From the NCBI GenBank assembly GCA_013399855.1, contig VXAY01002320.1:6952-70951 (forward strand): a stretch of DNA of 64,000 nt. The letters run 5' to 3'. The translations under genes were made by a program, and so were the position numbers. How positions within the stretch are numbered: the stretch's first letter is position 1; every line of letters begins with the position of its first letter. Shown piece by piece: positions 13,568 through 25,972 of this stretch. Below the pieces are notes generated by a model, which was given only the letters and a program-made list of their open reading frames with translations, did no database searches and was not told the origin of the DNA. Origin of the DNA: Oxyruncus cristatus (lineage: Eukaryota > Chordata > Aves > Passeriformes > Cotingidae).

Positions 13568-14285
13568 GGGCTTTTTTGGGGTTGTGTGGCAAGTTCTGGG
13601 TAATAGGGGGGGCTACAGGGATGACAGCTTTGTTTGGAAAGCTGATAAAAGTTTACCCTGTGTCCAGTGGAGCCAATACCAGGTAGGTCCAAGCTAGACC
13701 TGCTGCTGAGACCATCAGTGATGGTGGTATTGCTGCTGGGATAACGTATTATAGAAGAGGAAAACAAAAACCCAGCAACTTCCTCCAGAAGAAGAGTAAC
13801 AACATGTGAGAGGAAAAGCTGTGCAGACACCAAGGCCAGTGAAGAAGAAGGGGTAGGAGGTGCTCCAGGTGCTGGAGCAGAGATTTCCCTGCAGCCCAGG
13901 TGGAATACCATGGTGAAGCAGGCTGCCCCCCTGCAGCCCTTGGAGACCTCCCATACCGGAGCAGGTACACACGTGAAGGAGGCAGTGACCCTTTGGGAAG
14001 CCTGCACTGGAACAGGCCCCTGGAAGGACCAGTGGCCCCAGGGAGAGAGGAGTCCATGTGGGAGTAGGTTTTCTGGCAGGACTTGTGTTCCTATGGGGGA
14101 GCCACAGTTGTGCAGTCAGCTCCTGAAGGACTGCACCCCATTGGACAGACCCATGATGGAGCAACTCATAAAGAACTATGGCCCGTAGGAAGGACTTCTG
14201 TTGGAGAAGGTCATGCAGGACTGTGTCCTGTGGGAAGGACCCTATGTTGTGGAGCAGGGGAAGAGTGTGAGGAGTCCTTCTTTCT
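13568..14285 (+). mobile_element. Endogenous retrovirus LTR, 3'-truncated (family A)
   Basis: The block matches the LTR at 11643 unit by unit. It has the same 5' region ('ggcaagttctgggtaat' then a G run and 'ctacaggg'), the same 'atgtgagag' and 'aaggccagtgaagaag' segment, and the same repeated units 'ctgcaccccattgg' and 'gtgtgaggagtcctt'. Similarity to the family stops near 14285, before the polyadenylation part, so the 3' end is missing. A 28-base assembly gap begins about 60 bases later. The long minus-strand frames across 13315-14338 are shadows of this repeat and are not genes. Confidence 0.7.
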
Positions 14286-14345
14286 TTTCCAAGCACCCTA
14301 GGGACATTCTGAGTGTTTATTTTACCAGCGCTAAACACTCTTTTT

Positions 14346-14373
14346 NNNNNNNNNNNNNNNNNNNNNNNNNNNN
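14346..14373. other. Assembly gap (28 N)
   Basis: A run of 28 N is flanked by T homopolymers on both sides, which suggests the assembler failed on a homopolymer stretch. Confidence 0.99.
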
Positions 14374-15636
14374 TTTTTTAATAAATCAAGTCCTGTAGTT
14401 AATTCCACTTTTCAGTTTCTCTTTTCTTCTAGTTGATTCTTATTTGTGTGTACTGTGCAGTCAGTGCATGCTCACCAGTCCATGCTATATTAAGTTTCAT
14501 GGAGGATGTGTCTTTCCTGTTGCACAAAAAGATGGTTTCAGAGCTTCCTTGCCCAAGTTTCACTGGCACTTGGTATATCCAAATTAACAGAGTACACAGG
14601 GCCCCAGGAGCTGTCTTTAACATACCTACCCACCTAACTGAAAAGTAGTAACTGCTAAGCCATTGTGCACTCAAAAGGGAATATTTGAAAAGTATTTTGA
14701 CATACAGTGGCACATTTAGTACAAGGGAACTCACAGTGGAAGAATGACATTTTTGAAGAGCATGTGTGCCCCAGGTGTCATGTCTGCCTAGTCATCGTAT
14801 CGAGTACCAGGGAAGAGAATCCAGCCACTAACTCTGCCATAGTAGAGACAGACATCATGCAGAATTCTTTGTAGTGTGGTAAGAAAGATGCCTCAAAACA
14901 ACCTACAAAGCTTGAGTCAATACTTCAGGAAAAGAACTTGCTTTCTTCCACACATTGTTTTCTTGAAGCTACTGCAAAACATACAGTCTGAGGAGCCAGC
15001 AGATGAGACCCTCTTGTGAACCTTCTCTAGGCCAGGATGCAAACCAGCAAGACAAAGCCATAGCTGACACAGAAGCTTTTTGTGTTGCTCTACTTTATGC
15101 ACCACATTGCAGTCAACATGTTGCTCTTTTAATAAGAAGTACAATGATAAAACCTTGTCTTTATCAGTATGTGCCAAGTGTCACAAGGAATCCCCATTGT
15201 CTGATAAACATCCTTCCCATAGCAGAGATGCTGTCAGCTGGGAAAATAAGTATCCATAGAGACTCTTCTTACTCAAATGGTTTGTTGAAGATTAGCAAGT
15301 AACAGACATAGCAGCTCTTTGGCAGTGTCAGTTATCAGGAAGGAGTTTTTATGGGTGGCAGGAAGCAGGATAGAAAGATATGGATAATTAAAAGCATGAG
15401 TTTACTGCTGATTCTTGCCTTGTGAGTATTAGAGGAAGAGAAAAGGTTGTTCATTACCTGCAGTTATCACTGGACAGTGATAGGCCCTTTTAAATGTATA
15501 TGATTATGCCTCACAGACAGAATGTGGTCTACAAACACTGGACATGAAGAGGCTTAGAGTAGTCCTTGATCCAAAGCCAATTAAAGTCATTCTGGGTCTC
15601 TAGTAAAATCAAAGTACTGAATCTTGCTTACAGTTT

Positions 15637-15680
15637 ATGACTGAAAACAAGCTCTGCTATGACTGAAACTAAGCTCTGCT
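15637..15680. repeat. 22-bp tandem duplication, two copies
   Basis: ATGACTGAAAACAAGCTCTG followed by CT at 15637-15658 is repeated immediately at 15659-15680 with one base changed (A to T in the middle). It looks like a young replication-slippage event. Confidence 0.9.
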
Positions 15681-17262
15681 ATGCTGAATTATTCCTACCC
15701 CTTTCTCTTTGTGATGAAGTACTGGTAAGTTCTGAGAGCATTAATGAACTAATTCTCTTTCCAATTATTCAGTTCTCTAGAGCCTACATAGGACCTGAGC
15801 ATTTACACCCAATTACCTTACATTAAACTGTGAGAAAAAAATAGCTGTGTTAGCCAAACTGCTTGATGTTTTTCTAGGCTAAGAAGCAGCTTTATTTCCA
15901 TAAATCTAAGTTTTATCTTTGCTAAAATAGTTGATTTTTTTTTAATTAAATTGTGTTCACCAAAAATTAATCAAAAAATGTGGCCTCCCATAGCTGTATT
16001 ACAGATGGATGTGAAATTCCTACTTGAGAGAAAACCGCTGGCTTTGTAGAGTAAAGGAACAGGCTGGTTTGTGCTGATGAAATCCCTCCAGGATTCTGAA
16101 GGGCACCACCTCATTTTTTTGCATACATATTATGTCCTCCTACTGATTCCATTAGTGATTCATGGAAATTATGCCTATTAAACACAAAAATATTCATGGA
16201 TCTGATTGCTGACATGAATATATTGGTTACAAAGACACTAAGATACAAGCTGTAAATTGAATGAGACTTTATTTTGTGAAGTTAAAACACGATAATAAGA
16301 TGGTGTTTTCTTTAGACTTTTGAATCCCTACAAGGTAAAATTATTTCTGCTATAAAATAGAATATATTGATTTAATGTACTTTTGTTGTGATAGTAGGTG
16401 ATAGAGAAGCAAACTTCTTAGCTAGGATAAACAGCACAATTCTGAAGGATTCAATGGTTTTCCATCTTTTCACATAAGCTGAGGTTATGTTCATTTGTAT
16501 CCACAATCAGTGTATGCAGATATTTGCAGCCTGGTATCTGCAGCCCAGGCTCTGAGCGCAGTACCAGCAGCATCTCTTATTTGCAGAGTAGCATAAAGGT
16601 CATGGGAGAGTGTAAAAGAAGGGAGGGGAATAAAGAATTAAAGTATTAATACAGTGAGCTCTTGTCAGGCTGAGTTAAAATTGGTAGAAGGTCAGTAAGA
16701 TTATAACAGACAGTCTGAGTAAGCAGCATTGTGCATTTAATCTGCTAAGGGACATCTGCATACTAAGAAACCCTGGCTGATATTTCCTTATCCCATCTTC
16801 TGGGAAGATCTGTTCTTTTGGCACTCTTGTCTTGGCTCAATATGGAGATGCTATCAGGGCTAGCAAGGTGACCTTGGCTTCCTGACTGACTGGGTGTCTA
16901 CATCTGGAATTTCAAACATTGCAGCAAAATACATTCCTTATTTTTCATTTTGGGGGTTTGAGTCCATATCAGAAGTAGAGATTCACAGTGAAAGCCATCC
17001 TCATAGTATCTCAGTTACCTGCTAGGTAACTACAGCTCCACGACCTTTTCTAACCTGGAGACGACATGGGAAGATTCTGCTGGCACAAAAGATTTATCTT
17101 ATGTTCAAAAATCAGATTAAACTAAAGATACTTAACCAAATCTAAAAATGACAAATTTTGCAAAGCTCAAGACAGAAATTCAGAGGATTATTAAACAGAT
17201 GAGAGCCTCAAGCTGATAAACTAGGTGTTCCTTTAGACATATACAAATATATATATACATGA

Positions 17263-17289
17263 AGAGAGAGAGAGAGAGAGAGAGAGAGA
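17263..17289. repeat. (AG)n microsatellite
   Basis: About 13 AG units occur in a row, preceded by a short (TA) run at about 17248-17256. Confidence 0.95.
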
Positions 17290-19099
17290 TCTAAAAACCA
17301 CTATCTCTGGACTTATTTGTATTAAAAGGTACAGTACTAAGGCTAAGTCCATCATATGTGGCTGCCCCAGTGACACTGGATGCTGGAATTCTGGCTTACT
17401 CTGCCCAAATGTCCATACATATGCCCGTGGTTGTTCAGTTCTGCTGACCTTGCGTATAAGAAACTGCTGCCTGAGCTGCAGATTTTCTGGCAGTACATCT
17501 TCAGAAGAAGCATTTAGCTAATGATACCAAATCATTAACTGCAATCAAAGGTATAATCAGTTTTCTGAACTAAGCATAATATTCTTACTGAAAGTGCTCT
17601 CTCAAGGAAGTAGGTGGCTGGAGTGAAGCTCTGTACCACTTCTGTAAATGCAAATAAGCAGATGAGGATTTTTCAGGTCTCGGCCCTCTTATTAACAGGA
17701 CTTGGGCCCACCTATCAAAGCAGATAGCTAGAGGTGACTGCTGGTGCCCAAACTGTGGTGATGTTTAATGGTTTTACTCAGGAGAAGGTGTGATATTGTA
17801 GCAGAACAACTTTCTAGAACTTACCCAGCTCTGAAGCTACCTATAGGAAAACAGTTTGTGAGTTTGGTTTCTTTGGTTGGTTGGTTGTTTTTTTCCCTCG
17901 TTTCTTTGGTGTCAGAGGCTGATGTTAATAATTAGGCATAGGTATTTTCATTTTGAAAGGAACAGAGGTTTGAAATAGAATGTGGTCATGTATCACATGT
18001 AGTGATACTGTGACTTCTCATTGGAGGAATCACTGGGATGCACACAGAAAAGCAAAGTACTTTAAACCTGTGCAACAAATTGTCCTACATTAACTACACA
18101 TTTAAATTTCATCTTGAATATCTTGTTGAACTTTCCAAGTTGAGCATTATGTCATTTGCTTGACGTGGCTTTGATAAACCCCAAATCTCTGAATTTTGCT
18201 AGAAAGCAAACTTTCTAGCTTGCTGTCCTTTCCTAAGTATTAGCTGTATAAAATACTTAAATTTTTATGAGTTCTTTTTCTCATGACATGAATTTCTTTT
18301 CACATCCTTTTTTCTCTCTCAGTCCTTTTTATTAGCCATCTGTCCCATGTGCTCAAACTGCTGCTACTTCAGCCCCATTTTAAAATCTAGAGATTGACAC
18401 TGTTTTTATACAGTCCAGAGGAATTTTGTTATTAAAGCTCATGAAAATGTGCTAATAGATTCCTTTCTTTGTGAATGTATTTAATTTGCATTCAGACTCC
18501 TTATTATATTAGATAAATATGTTCAAGCAATTTAACTTCCAGTGTGTTTGCTCCTCAGAAATAACTACTCTGACATACTTGACAACACTGAGGTGAATGG
18601 CACTGTCTTTCTGTCTTATCTTCCCTTCTTTCATCCCGGTGATAATTGCTTATCAAGAGAAGCAGGTTTCTTGGTGTGAGTCTGAGGCCACCACATTCAT
18701 AGTTCCCAACAAAGACATAGCAAGAGCTGGTTCCAGTGTGTAAGTTGGAGTGGTTTTAATAGAAAATGAATTTTGATGGCATATTGTACACGGATGATTG
18801 TGGTCTCTGAGGTTGATAAGAGCCTTCCATGGGCTTGTTTGCTGAAGCCAACATGGGATGAAACAATGAAAAATATTTTCGACCTAAACAAAAAATAAAT
18901 ATTGCATTATTTATTTTTCCTTCAAGAGTGCTTCCAAGTGGAGCACAGCTTGTACCCCCTCATGGGATCAAAGGCACAAAGGTAAGAAACATCAGAGTAT
19001 ATGTGATTCATGTTAATAAATATGGCCTCCTAGCATTTCATGCCACAAAAGTAAGAGCAACACTAGCTTTGATGGAACTAAACAACAAACTACAGAAAT

Positions 19100-19548
19100 A
19101 ATCTCATTGTCCCACTCTGCTCTGTACTGGTGTGGCCCCACCTTGAGTACTGTGTGCAGTTTTGGGCACCATAATACAAAAAAGACATTAAGCTATTAGG
19201 GTGTGTCCAAAGAGGACCATGAGAATGGTGAAAGGTCTGCAGGTGAAGCCGTATGAGGAGTGGCTGAAGTCACTTGATCTGTTCATCCTGGAGAAGAGGA
19301 GACTGAGGGGAGATTTCATTGAGGTCTTCAATGTCCTCACGAGGGGAAGTGGAGGGGCAGGCACTGATCTCTTCTCTGTGGTGACCAGTGACAGGACTAG
19401 AGGAAATGGCATGAAGTTGAGTCAGGTAGGTTAGGCTGGATACAAGGAAAAGGTTTTCCACCCAGAGGGTGGCTGAGCCCTGGAACAAGCTCCCCAGGGA
19501 AGTGGTCACAGCACCACGCCTAACAGAGTTAAAGAAGCCAGGACCCAC
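19100..19548 (+). mobile_element. CR1 LINE fragment
   Basis: The + strand encodes the C-terminal end of CR1 reverse transcriptase. The piece 'LDLFILEKRRLRGDFIEVFN' is visible at about 19276-19335 and is followed by the 'SDRTRGNGMKL' motif, both typical of CR1 ORF2. The nucleotide text continues with the usual 'ccagagggtggctgagccctggaacaagctccccagggaagtgg' region. The terminal 3' repeat is missing, so this copy is truncated at both ends. It is not functional. Confidence 0.9.
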
Positions 19549-22530
19549 AGCACCATTCAGAGAGAAGACACTGAATGTAGCTGGTCATCACACAGGAGAC
19601 AGGCTGGCAACATAATAGCATCTACTATAAGTGGTTGGAGACAGCAGCGCACTCAGTGCTACACACACACACACACACACACACACACTGAATCGTGGTA
19701 CCAGTCCACAGGCCGTTGCCAGGTGCGTGGCACAACATGCTGAGCAGAGAGAAAATCAAAAGTACTTTTTATGTGAGTTACGAGTTTGTGAAGAGGCAGC
19801 AGCTAACACTCGACTGAGAGCTAAAAAGCTGTCAGCGGTTCGTGCTCTTACGGCAAGAGGCTGTCAGTTCCCAACGGGCTTACAGATCAATTACACAAAT
19901 GAGGAAAGTGGTGAAAGGAAGTCAGTGTCGAACCCAGAATTACGTGAGACCAGGAACCAAGCATGACTCTGACCCAAGCTGAGCATCGGAGACAGAGGCC
20001 AGGTATGTTCTTGTATTTCCTGAATCTCGGTGTGAGTATTGAAACCTTTCTGCACATGCCAGTGGCCTTGCTATGAGACTCCACCTCTTCTTCCATACAG
20101 AGATTTGCTGTTTAATGAAAAGGATTAACATGGTTCTTCTCCTGTTTGAATTACAGATTTTGCCACAAACAATCTGCTATTAAGCTATATGTTCCTTTTT
20201 TTTTTTTTTTTTAATTTAACTCAGGTGACAAGTCCTACTTTTTTCATGGATTATTATTTAGTTAATAAAACAGAAATAGCTTGTTCAAGAGAGTAATAAA
20301 TGAAGAACTGAACCTGAAAAAATAAAGTATCTTCCATCTTTCATCCCTTTCCTTCTCTTCTGGGTTTTTTTTTTTTGTACTTTAGGAGAACAGGCTTTCT
20401 TTACTTTCTGGCTTTCTTTTTTTCCCCAAGTCCTCTATATTTTTGTCATCATCCTGTGGTACTGTATTTTCACTTCCACCCCCTCCATCTCTTCCTTTTG
20501 CTATTTTGTTCTCCTGTTGCATCCTGTTGTTTCTTATTATACAGATTCACTCTTGCAGAAAGATTGCCTCCTGCAGACACTGGACTGTCCTTCCCTATAC
20601 CTGGGTCTCTCCCCACAGAGCTAGTCCAGTGAATGACCAAGAAATCTTCCTGATCTTTGAAACCCAGCATCACTGGGAAGTTGTCAATCGTGTCTTACTG
20701 TGTGCATGTTAACTGGAACAGCAAAGCAAAAGAAAGGAAAGCAAAACAGATAAGAGAAAAAAAAAAGGGCTTCTGAGCCTGACGTTTGTAGAACAATTCC
20801 TCTGCATCAAGGCTCACAGTTTTCTTTACAATGATAAAGCTGAGTCCCAGAGGGAATAGTGTTGATTTCAGGCTACATGCTACACTGATAACCCATGAGG
20901 CCTTGGGCTAGCCTTTGTGGTCACCCATGTGCTGAGATTTCATTATATTCTTTATTGGTTTACATTATGCTAACCTGAACGTTATCTGCATTTGAAAGTA
21001 TTGCAGTTAAAATATTCTTCCTAAATGTCAAGGATTAGCAACGCATGAGTGTTGGCAATTAACTGAGAGGACAGCTTTAGCCAGTGGTAGGGGAGATTGC
21101 ACCAGGTTGTTTGCTTGTACTGTAATACGTTGTCTGTAGCATTTTAAACAAAGGAGTGTCACAACAGCATGCTGTATTATAAATATCCATCAGGAGCAGA
21201 ACAATCCTACTGGCCTTGGCTGTAAACTAATTACCATCAACCTAAGTAGGTAATGGTTAAAATTTTTCATAAGTAATAGTGATTTCTTAAAAATTTCAGT
21301 ATCCTTGTTTTGCTTAAGAATTATTTGTTGCATAAAGTTGGTATTGAAAACCTGACAACCTTCATTAAGCACTTATCTCCATTGCTTCTCAGTCTTGTAC
21401 ATACATTAAAGAAGGCCAAGAGGGCAACCAATAGTAGTGAGTAAAAATCTGATGTGTTTTTTGCTTTTATAGACATGGCATTAAGCTGTGCTGCCTTGGA
21501 GATTTAAAGGGCTCTAATGTTTTAGAAAGAGTCGGTCATTGAATCTTGAAAAATTCACACTGAATTTCTTGAGAACTTCCACAATGAACCAAGTGTGTAA
21601 AAACTTTGTTAGTGAAAATGGGGAAATTTTTCTAGTGGATGAAGTGCAGTATAAAACTAAGAATTGCCACCAATGAGGAAAAATGAACAAGTTATCTTCT
21701 GAGGCCTGGTGTCAAAGACCTGAAAGTTTAAAACCAAATGACTAAATAAAAGTGGCAAGGAAAAAAAGAAAAAAAAAAGCAGAACAAAACAAGACAAAAA
21801 CAACAATAAAAACAACCAAAAAAAGAAACAAAAGCACAAAAAAGCCTACCATGAAAGTATTTTCAGAAAAAAAAAAATCCAGAATATAATATTCATTATA
21901 AATAGCATATGTATATATTCAATTGCTCTGTAATAAGAAGACTTTCAGCAAACTACTGTATATTATCTTTTGAGGGGGAGGGGGTGAATGGGGTGTAGCA
22001 TTCTGTTGTGCTATACTTGCATGATTATTTGTAGCTTCATCTTTCTGGTAGAACTATTCCTATTGCAGTGTAACATAATTTATTATAATTACAATATAAA
22101 TCCTCCTTTTTCAGGAAGGGCTAGAGGTGCTTCATAGAGGGAAGCACTCCAGCTCGTAGAAATCCCAGCTCACAGAAGTAGGAAATGATCAGGTGGTAAT
22201 TCCAGTGAGCCACCATTACACTCAGGCATTTTGAGCATCAGTAAAGCTGCCAAAAACTTGAGAGGAAGAGGCTCTTTGGGTTTTATTCTCTTTGGGCAGG
22301 GGAGACCACAGGGTATTAGTTTTTGCTGATTTTTTTTTAATTCTTCACTAAAGAAGAGTTCTTTCCTAGGGCAAAAAAAGACCCAGTGCAAACTGTGAAT
22401 AAAATATCTGGGTCTGTGAAGCTCTTATTTGTAAAAAGCAAGTTAGAGAGAGTTGTTCGTCACTGTATGAAACTGGAAACACTGCATTCAAAGAGTAAAC
22501 TTTTTTTTCCTTCAATATCAAAACAAGGAT
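19549..22530. other. Noncoding DNA, probable LINGO2 intron
   Basis: No gene is supported. It contains a (CA)n run at 19661-19688 and poly-T or poly-A tracts near 20198-20213 and 21760-21875. Confidence 0.5.
19661..19688. repeat. (AC)n microsatellite
   Basis: Fourteen uninterrupted AC units lie about 110 bases past the end of a CR1 fragment. The run translates as alternating T-H residues in an open frame that is not a gene. Confidence 0.97.
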
Positions 22531-22612
22531 AAAATCACTGAATCATTGATGTTGGAGAAGACCTCTGAGACGATCAAGTCCAATCACATACCTAGTACTT
22601 CATAAGACACTC
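22531..22612 (-). mobile_element. CR1 LINE 3'-end fragment
   Basis: The + strand reads 'aatcactgaatcattgatgttggagaagacctctgagacgatcaagtccaa', the reverse complement of the extreme 3' end of a bird CR1 element. Only about 80 bases remain. Confidence 0.8.
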
Positions 22613-25145
22613 AGTGGCTGTGGTTGCATAGAGAAGCCCCTAGAATAGGGACTAAGTGAAACATTGGGTGAGCACTGTTCCCAGTAATGTTAATAATAAA
22701 CATCTTATTTATCTGAATGTGAAATGAAGCTCTTTAAAAACAACATGCTACAATTTCTTCAGCTGCTTAGAGAGTTCCTAAATCTGCATCTGACATTCTG
22801 AAAAAACTGTCCCTTCCCAAAAATGAACTTTTAAATAAAGTCACAGGCTTTCAAACAAGAGTATTGAAAAAATCGAGCAGGAAAAAAAAAAAAAAAAAAG
22901 AACACAAGTATGGCCTTTTAATATATTTGTCTTAGTCAGTACCAAAAATCCAGCATCTGTGCTCTTTTCAATAAATGCTACATTATTCTTTTTGATGCAC
23001 CCGCTGCAACGGACACCACAGAAAACTTCCTGGCTTTTGATTGAGAACTGTGTGGTCTCAGAAAGCTTCCAGTCCCAAAACGCTTTTGCCAAGGACATAT
23101 CTGTATTATTTAATGAACAGGAAACAGTGCAATTGACTAGTACTGACCTTGTCTGTAAGTATCACATCCCTGAAAGCCTACAAGGTAAATGGAATGGACA
23201 ATACGAAGAAGTGATGCACAGCTGGGCAGATGATGCTGCAAAGAACAGTTGCCTGATCTGGTAGTGCTGTATTTTCTTAGAACAGGTTTATGAAGTGTGT
23301 TTGTATCTTCCAACAGGCCGCTGCTGCCATAGGTTAGCAGGGACACCTAGTGGCTCTGGTAAATGAAACTGGAATTGCTTCCCCCTCTTGCTGATGACTT
23401 GCAAGGTTTTTCAGGGTAGGCTTTCAGTGCCTCCCTGCTTCAGCTTTATGTCTGAAGGCATTTTGCACCGCAGCCCTTCTCTGTACTTTTTTCTCTATTC
23501 AATGAAGCAGAGGAGAAAAAAGACCCACGTATGTGTTTTAAGCACGGTGACAGGCTTTCAGAAGAAAGAGGGTTGGTGCTTATTGCCTGACCTCTACAGT
23601 CAGGGTTTTCAGAAACAAAGCAGGAGGTCACTTAAATCATGATTTCCGTGTAACTTTATTATTTTATCACCATTAAAGCAGGGAAATTCTGTTTATGACT
23701 GTTGTTCTGGTTTTTTTAAGTTAACCATTTTCAAAATTTAATCCAAATAAGGTTTTCTTTTGTCATTTAAGTATTATACATTACCACATTTTTATTTCTT
23801 CTGGGACTAAATAATTCCCTCTAAATCAATAACTCTTATGAAACTGAGACACTTAAATGACACTTGAGCAATCCATACATGTAAAACTCTTTTCCTATAA
23901 AGCCACAGGTCAACTTCTACATGAAATTTAAACCAGTACACGCCCAGTGTACAAGGTGACCTTGCAGTGCAACAGATAAAAGCAGTCATAGACAGGGGTC
24001 TATCTAGCCTAATATTATGTCCCATTTGCTGGTGGCAGCAACATCAGAAGTGTACCTGTGATTAATGTCAAGGAGCTGCAGTTTTTCAGGGTCTTGGCCT
24101 CCTCCTGGAGAAACTAGAAAAAATCTAAAAGTGTCAGAAGGTTAGAAAGGTTCACCAAGGTCAAAACATGGCTCTCCATGTTGAGCTGCTTCTCTGCACT
24201 GGAGTTGCATCCTGTGCTTATCACCTTTACAGACACCAGGAGCCACTGCAGCTGCCAGCACAGAGCAACGTTCCACAGACAGTTTGGCAAAGACTCCTGA
24301 AGAGTTGCCAGGAGAGCATCAAGATAGTAAAGCAAAAACAGAATAGGTAACCCAAACCTGGTAGTGAAGATCTTAGTGTCTCATTGCAGGGGAGTCTGTC
24401 CGTTCAGTCAAGAGCTGTGATTTTCAATCCATAATAGAGCAAAATATAGCTCATAGGCTTTTAAATCAAAACGGAGAAACGGGACCTGACCCCTGACAGC
24501 TGGCACAAGATTTAGTTAAGGCCTGTTGAGATCCTGTGTGGATGAATGTCAAACAATCTTTCTCAGCAGGTAGGGTTCTCTGCACCAACAGTTTAGGGAT
24601 TTGCTGTTATTTCACTGTCATTAACAAATTAGTGGAGAACTTTGAGACCATCCCTTTCCCACACAAAATACATTTATGGAGATTGAAATAGAAATAGCCA
24701 ACATAAATTATCCTCCCATAATTTCAGCTAGATATGACATAGTCCATAGTTGATGCAAGCCTTGTTACAAAAGCTCTTTTCAGAGGTAACAAACCAGTTA
24801 GCTGTGATTTTCCCTCCTCTGGCTTCATCAGATGACATAACACAGACCCCCTGAATCCTCTTCTCTCAGCTTATGCATATGAATGCTAGATTGAATAAAT
24901 TATAATCATCTTCTTTTTTCAAACAGCTGACACTGAACAGACATGCCTTTGAGGGGTTCCAAGATTGTTGATTTCCATTGGTTCTCATGAGCCCATTTTT
25001 TTTCTTTTAAAGTACTTCAGTATTTTGGTATCTTGTTATACAGCTTCATAAAGATCTGTCTGTTCCATGTAAGGGGGAGAGGCTTTTTTCCCAGTTTTGT
25101 TCCAAAACTTCCCCATGTCCCTTGAATATTTGTGATTAATGATCA
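22613..25145. other. Noncoding DNA, probable LINGO2 intron
   Basis: No gene is supported. The open frame at 22959-23264 on the + strand has no recognisable domain, and its minus strand is also open over part of the same stretch, as expected by chance. Confidence 0.5.
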
Positions 25146-25972
25146 AAGAATCACAGAATCATTTGGCTTGAAAAAGACCTCCAAGGTCATTGAGTCCAAC
25201 CTTTGATCAAACACTACCATAACAACTAAATCATGTGCCATGTCCAGTCATTCTTGAACACCTCCGGGATGGTGACTCCACCACCTCCCTGGACAGTGGA
25301 TTCCAATGCCTGACCGCCCTGTCAGTGAAAAAATTCTTTCTGGTGTCCAAACTGAACCTCCCTTGGCACAACTGGAGACTCTCTGTTGTCCTGACAGTAG
25401 TCGCCTGTGAGAAGAGACCATTCCCCACCTGGTTACAACCTCCTTTCAGGTAATTGTAGAGAGTGATGAGGTCTCCCCATGAGCCTCCTTTTCTCCAGCC
25501 TAAACAACCCCAGCTCCCTCAGCCAACTCTCACAGGAATCACTCTCCAGACACCTCACAAGCTTTTCCGCTCTTCTCTGGACCTGCTCCAGGACCTCAAT
25601 ATCTTTCCTGTGAACAAAGGACTCAAGGTGTGGCCTCACCAGTGCCAAGCACAGGGGAACAGTCCTGCTGGCCACACTAGTACTGACACAAGCCAGGATG
25701 CCATTGGCCTTCTTGGCCGTGCTGGCTCATGTTCAGTCACTGCCAACGAGCACCCCCCAGGTCTTTTTCTGCTGAGCAACTTTCCAGCCATCCTTCCCCC
25801 ATCCTGTAGCGCTCCCTGGGGTTGTTGTGATCTAAGGGCAGGACCTGGCACTTGGCCTTGTTGAACTTCATACCACTGGCCTTTGCCTGTTGGTCCAGCC
25901 TGTCCATATCCCTCTGCAAAGTCTTCCTACCTTCCAGCAGATCAACCCTCCCACACAACTTAGTGCCATTGG
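25146..25972 (-). mobile_element. CR1 LINE, 5'-truncated inside the reverse transcriptase
   Basis: Read on the minus strand, this is the 3' part of CR1 ORF2 plus the 3' end. From about 25958 down, the peptide contains '[20 protein letters not shown]' and '[11 protein letters not shown]'. It is followed in another frame by '[10 protein letters not shown]', then '[13 protein letters not shown]', and finally '[20 protein letters not shown]'. These are successive CR1 reverse-transcriptase motifs, split by frameshifts. The element starts (in its own sense) just after where the catalytic FADD box should be, at 'TKL', so the active site is absent. It ends at 25146 with the usual 'aatcacagaatcat' 3' terminus. 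Confidence 0.93.

Larger units (their letters stand above)
14374..19099. other. Noncoding DNA, probable LINGO2 intron
   Basis: No gene is supported. The stretch contains a 22-base tandem duplication at 15637-15680 and a (GA)n run at 17263-17289. Other open frames are short and have no recognisable protein motif. Confidence 0.5.

Noticed and set aside
13315..14338. Minus-strand frames of 230 and 207 codons
   Set aside because: They are antisense shadows of the LTR at 13568-14285, whose repeated GC-rich units stay open in several frames.
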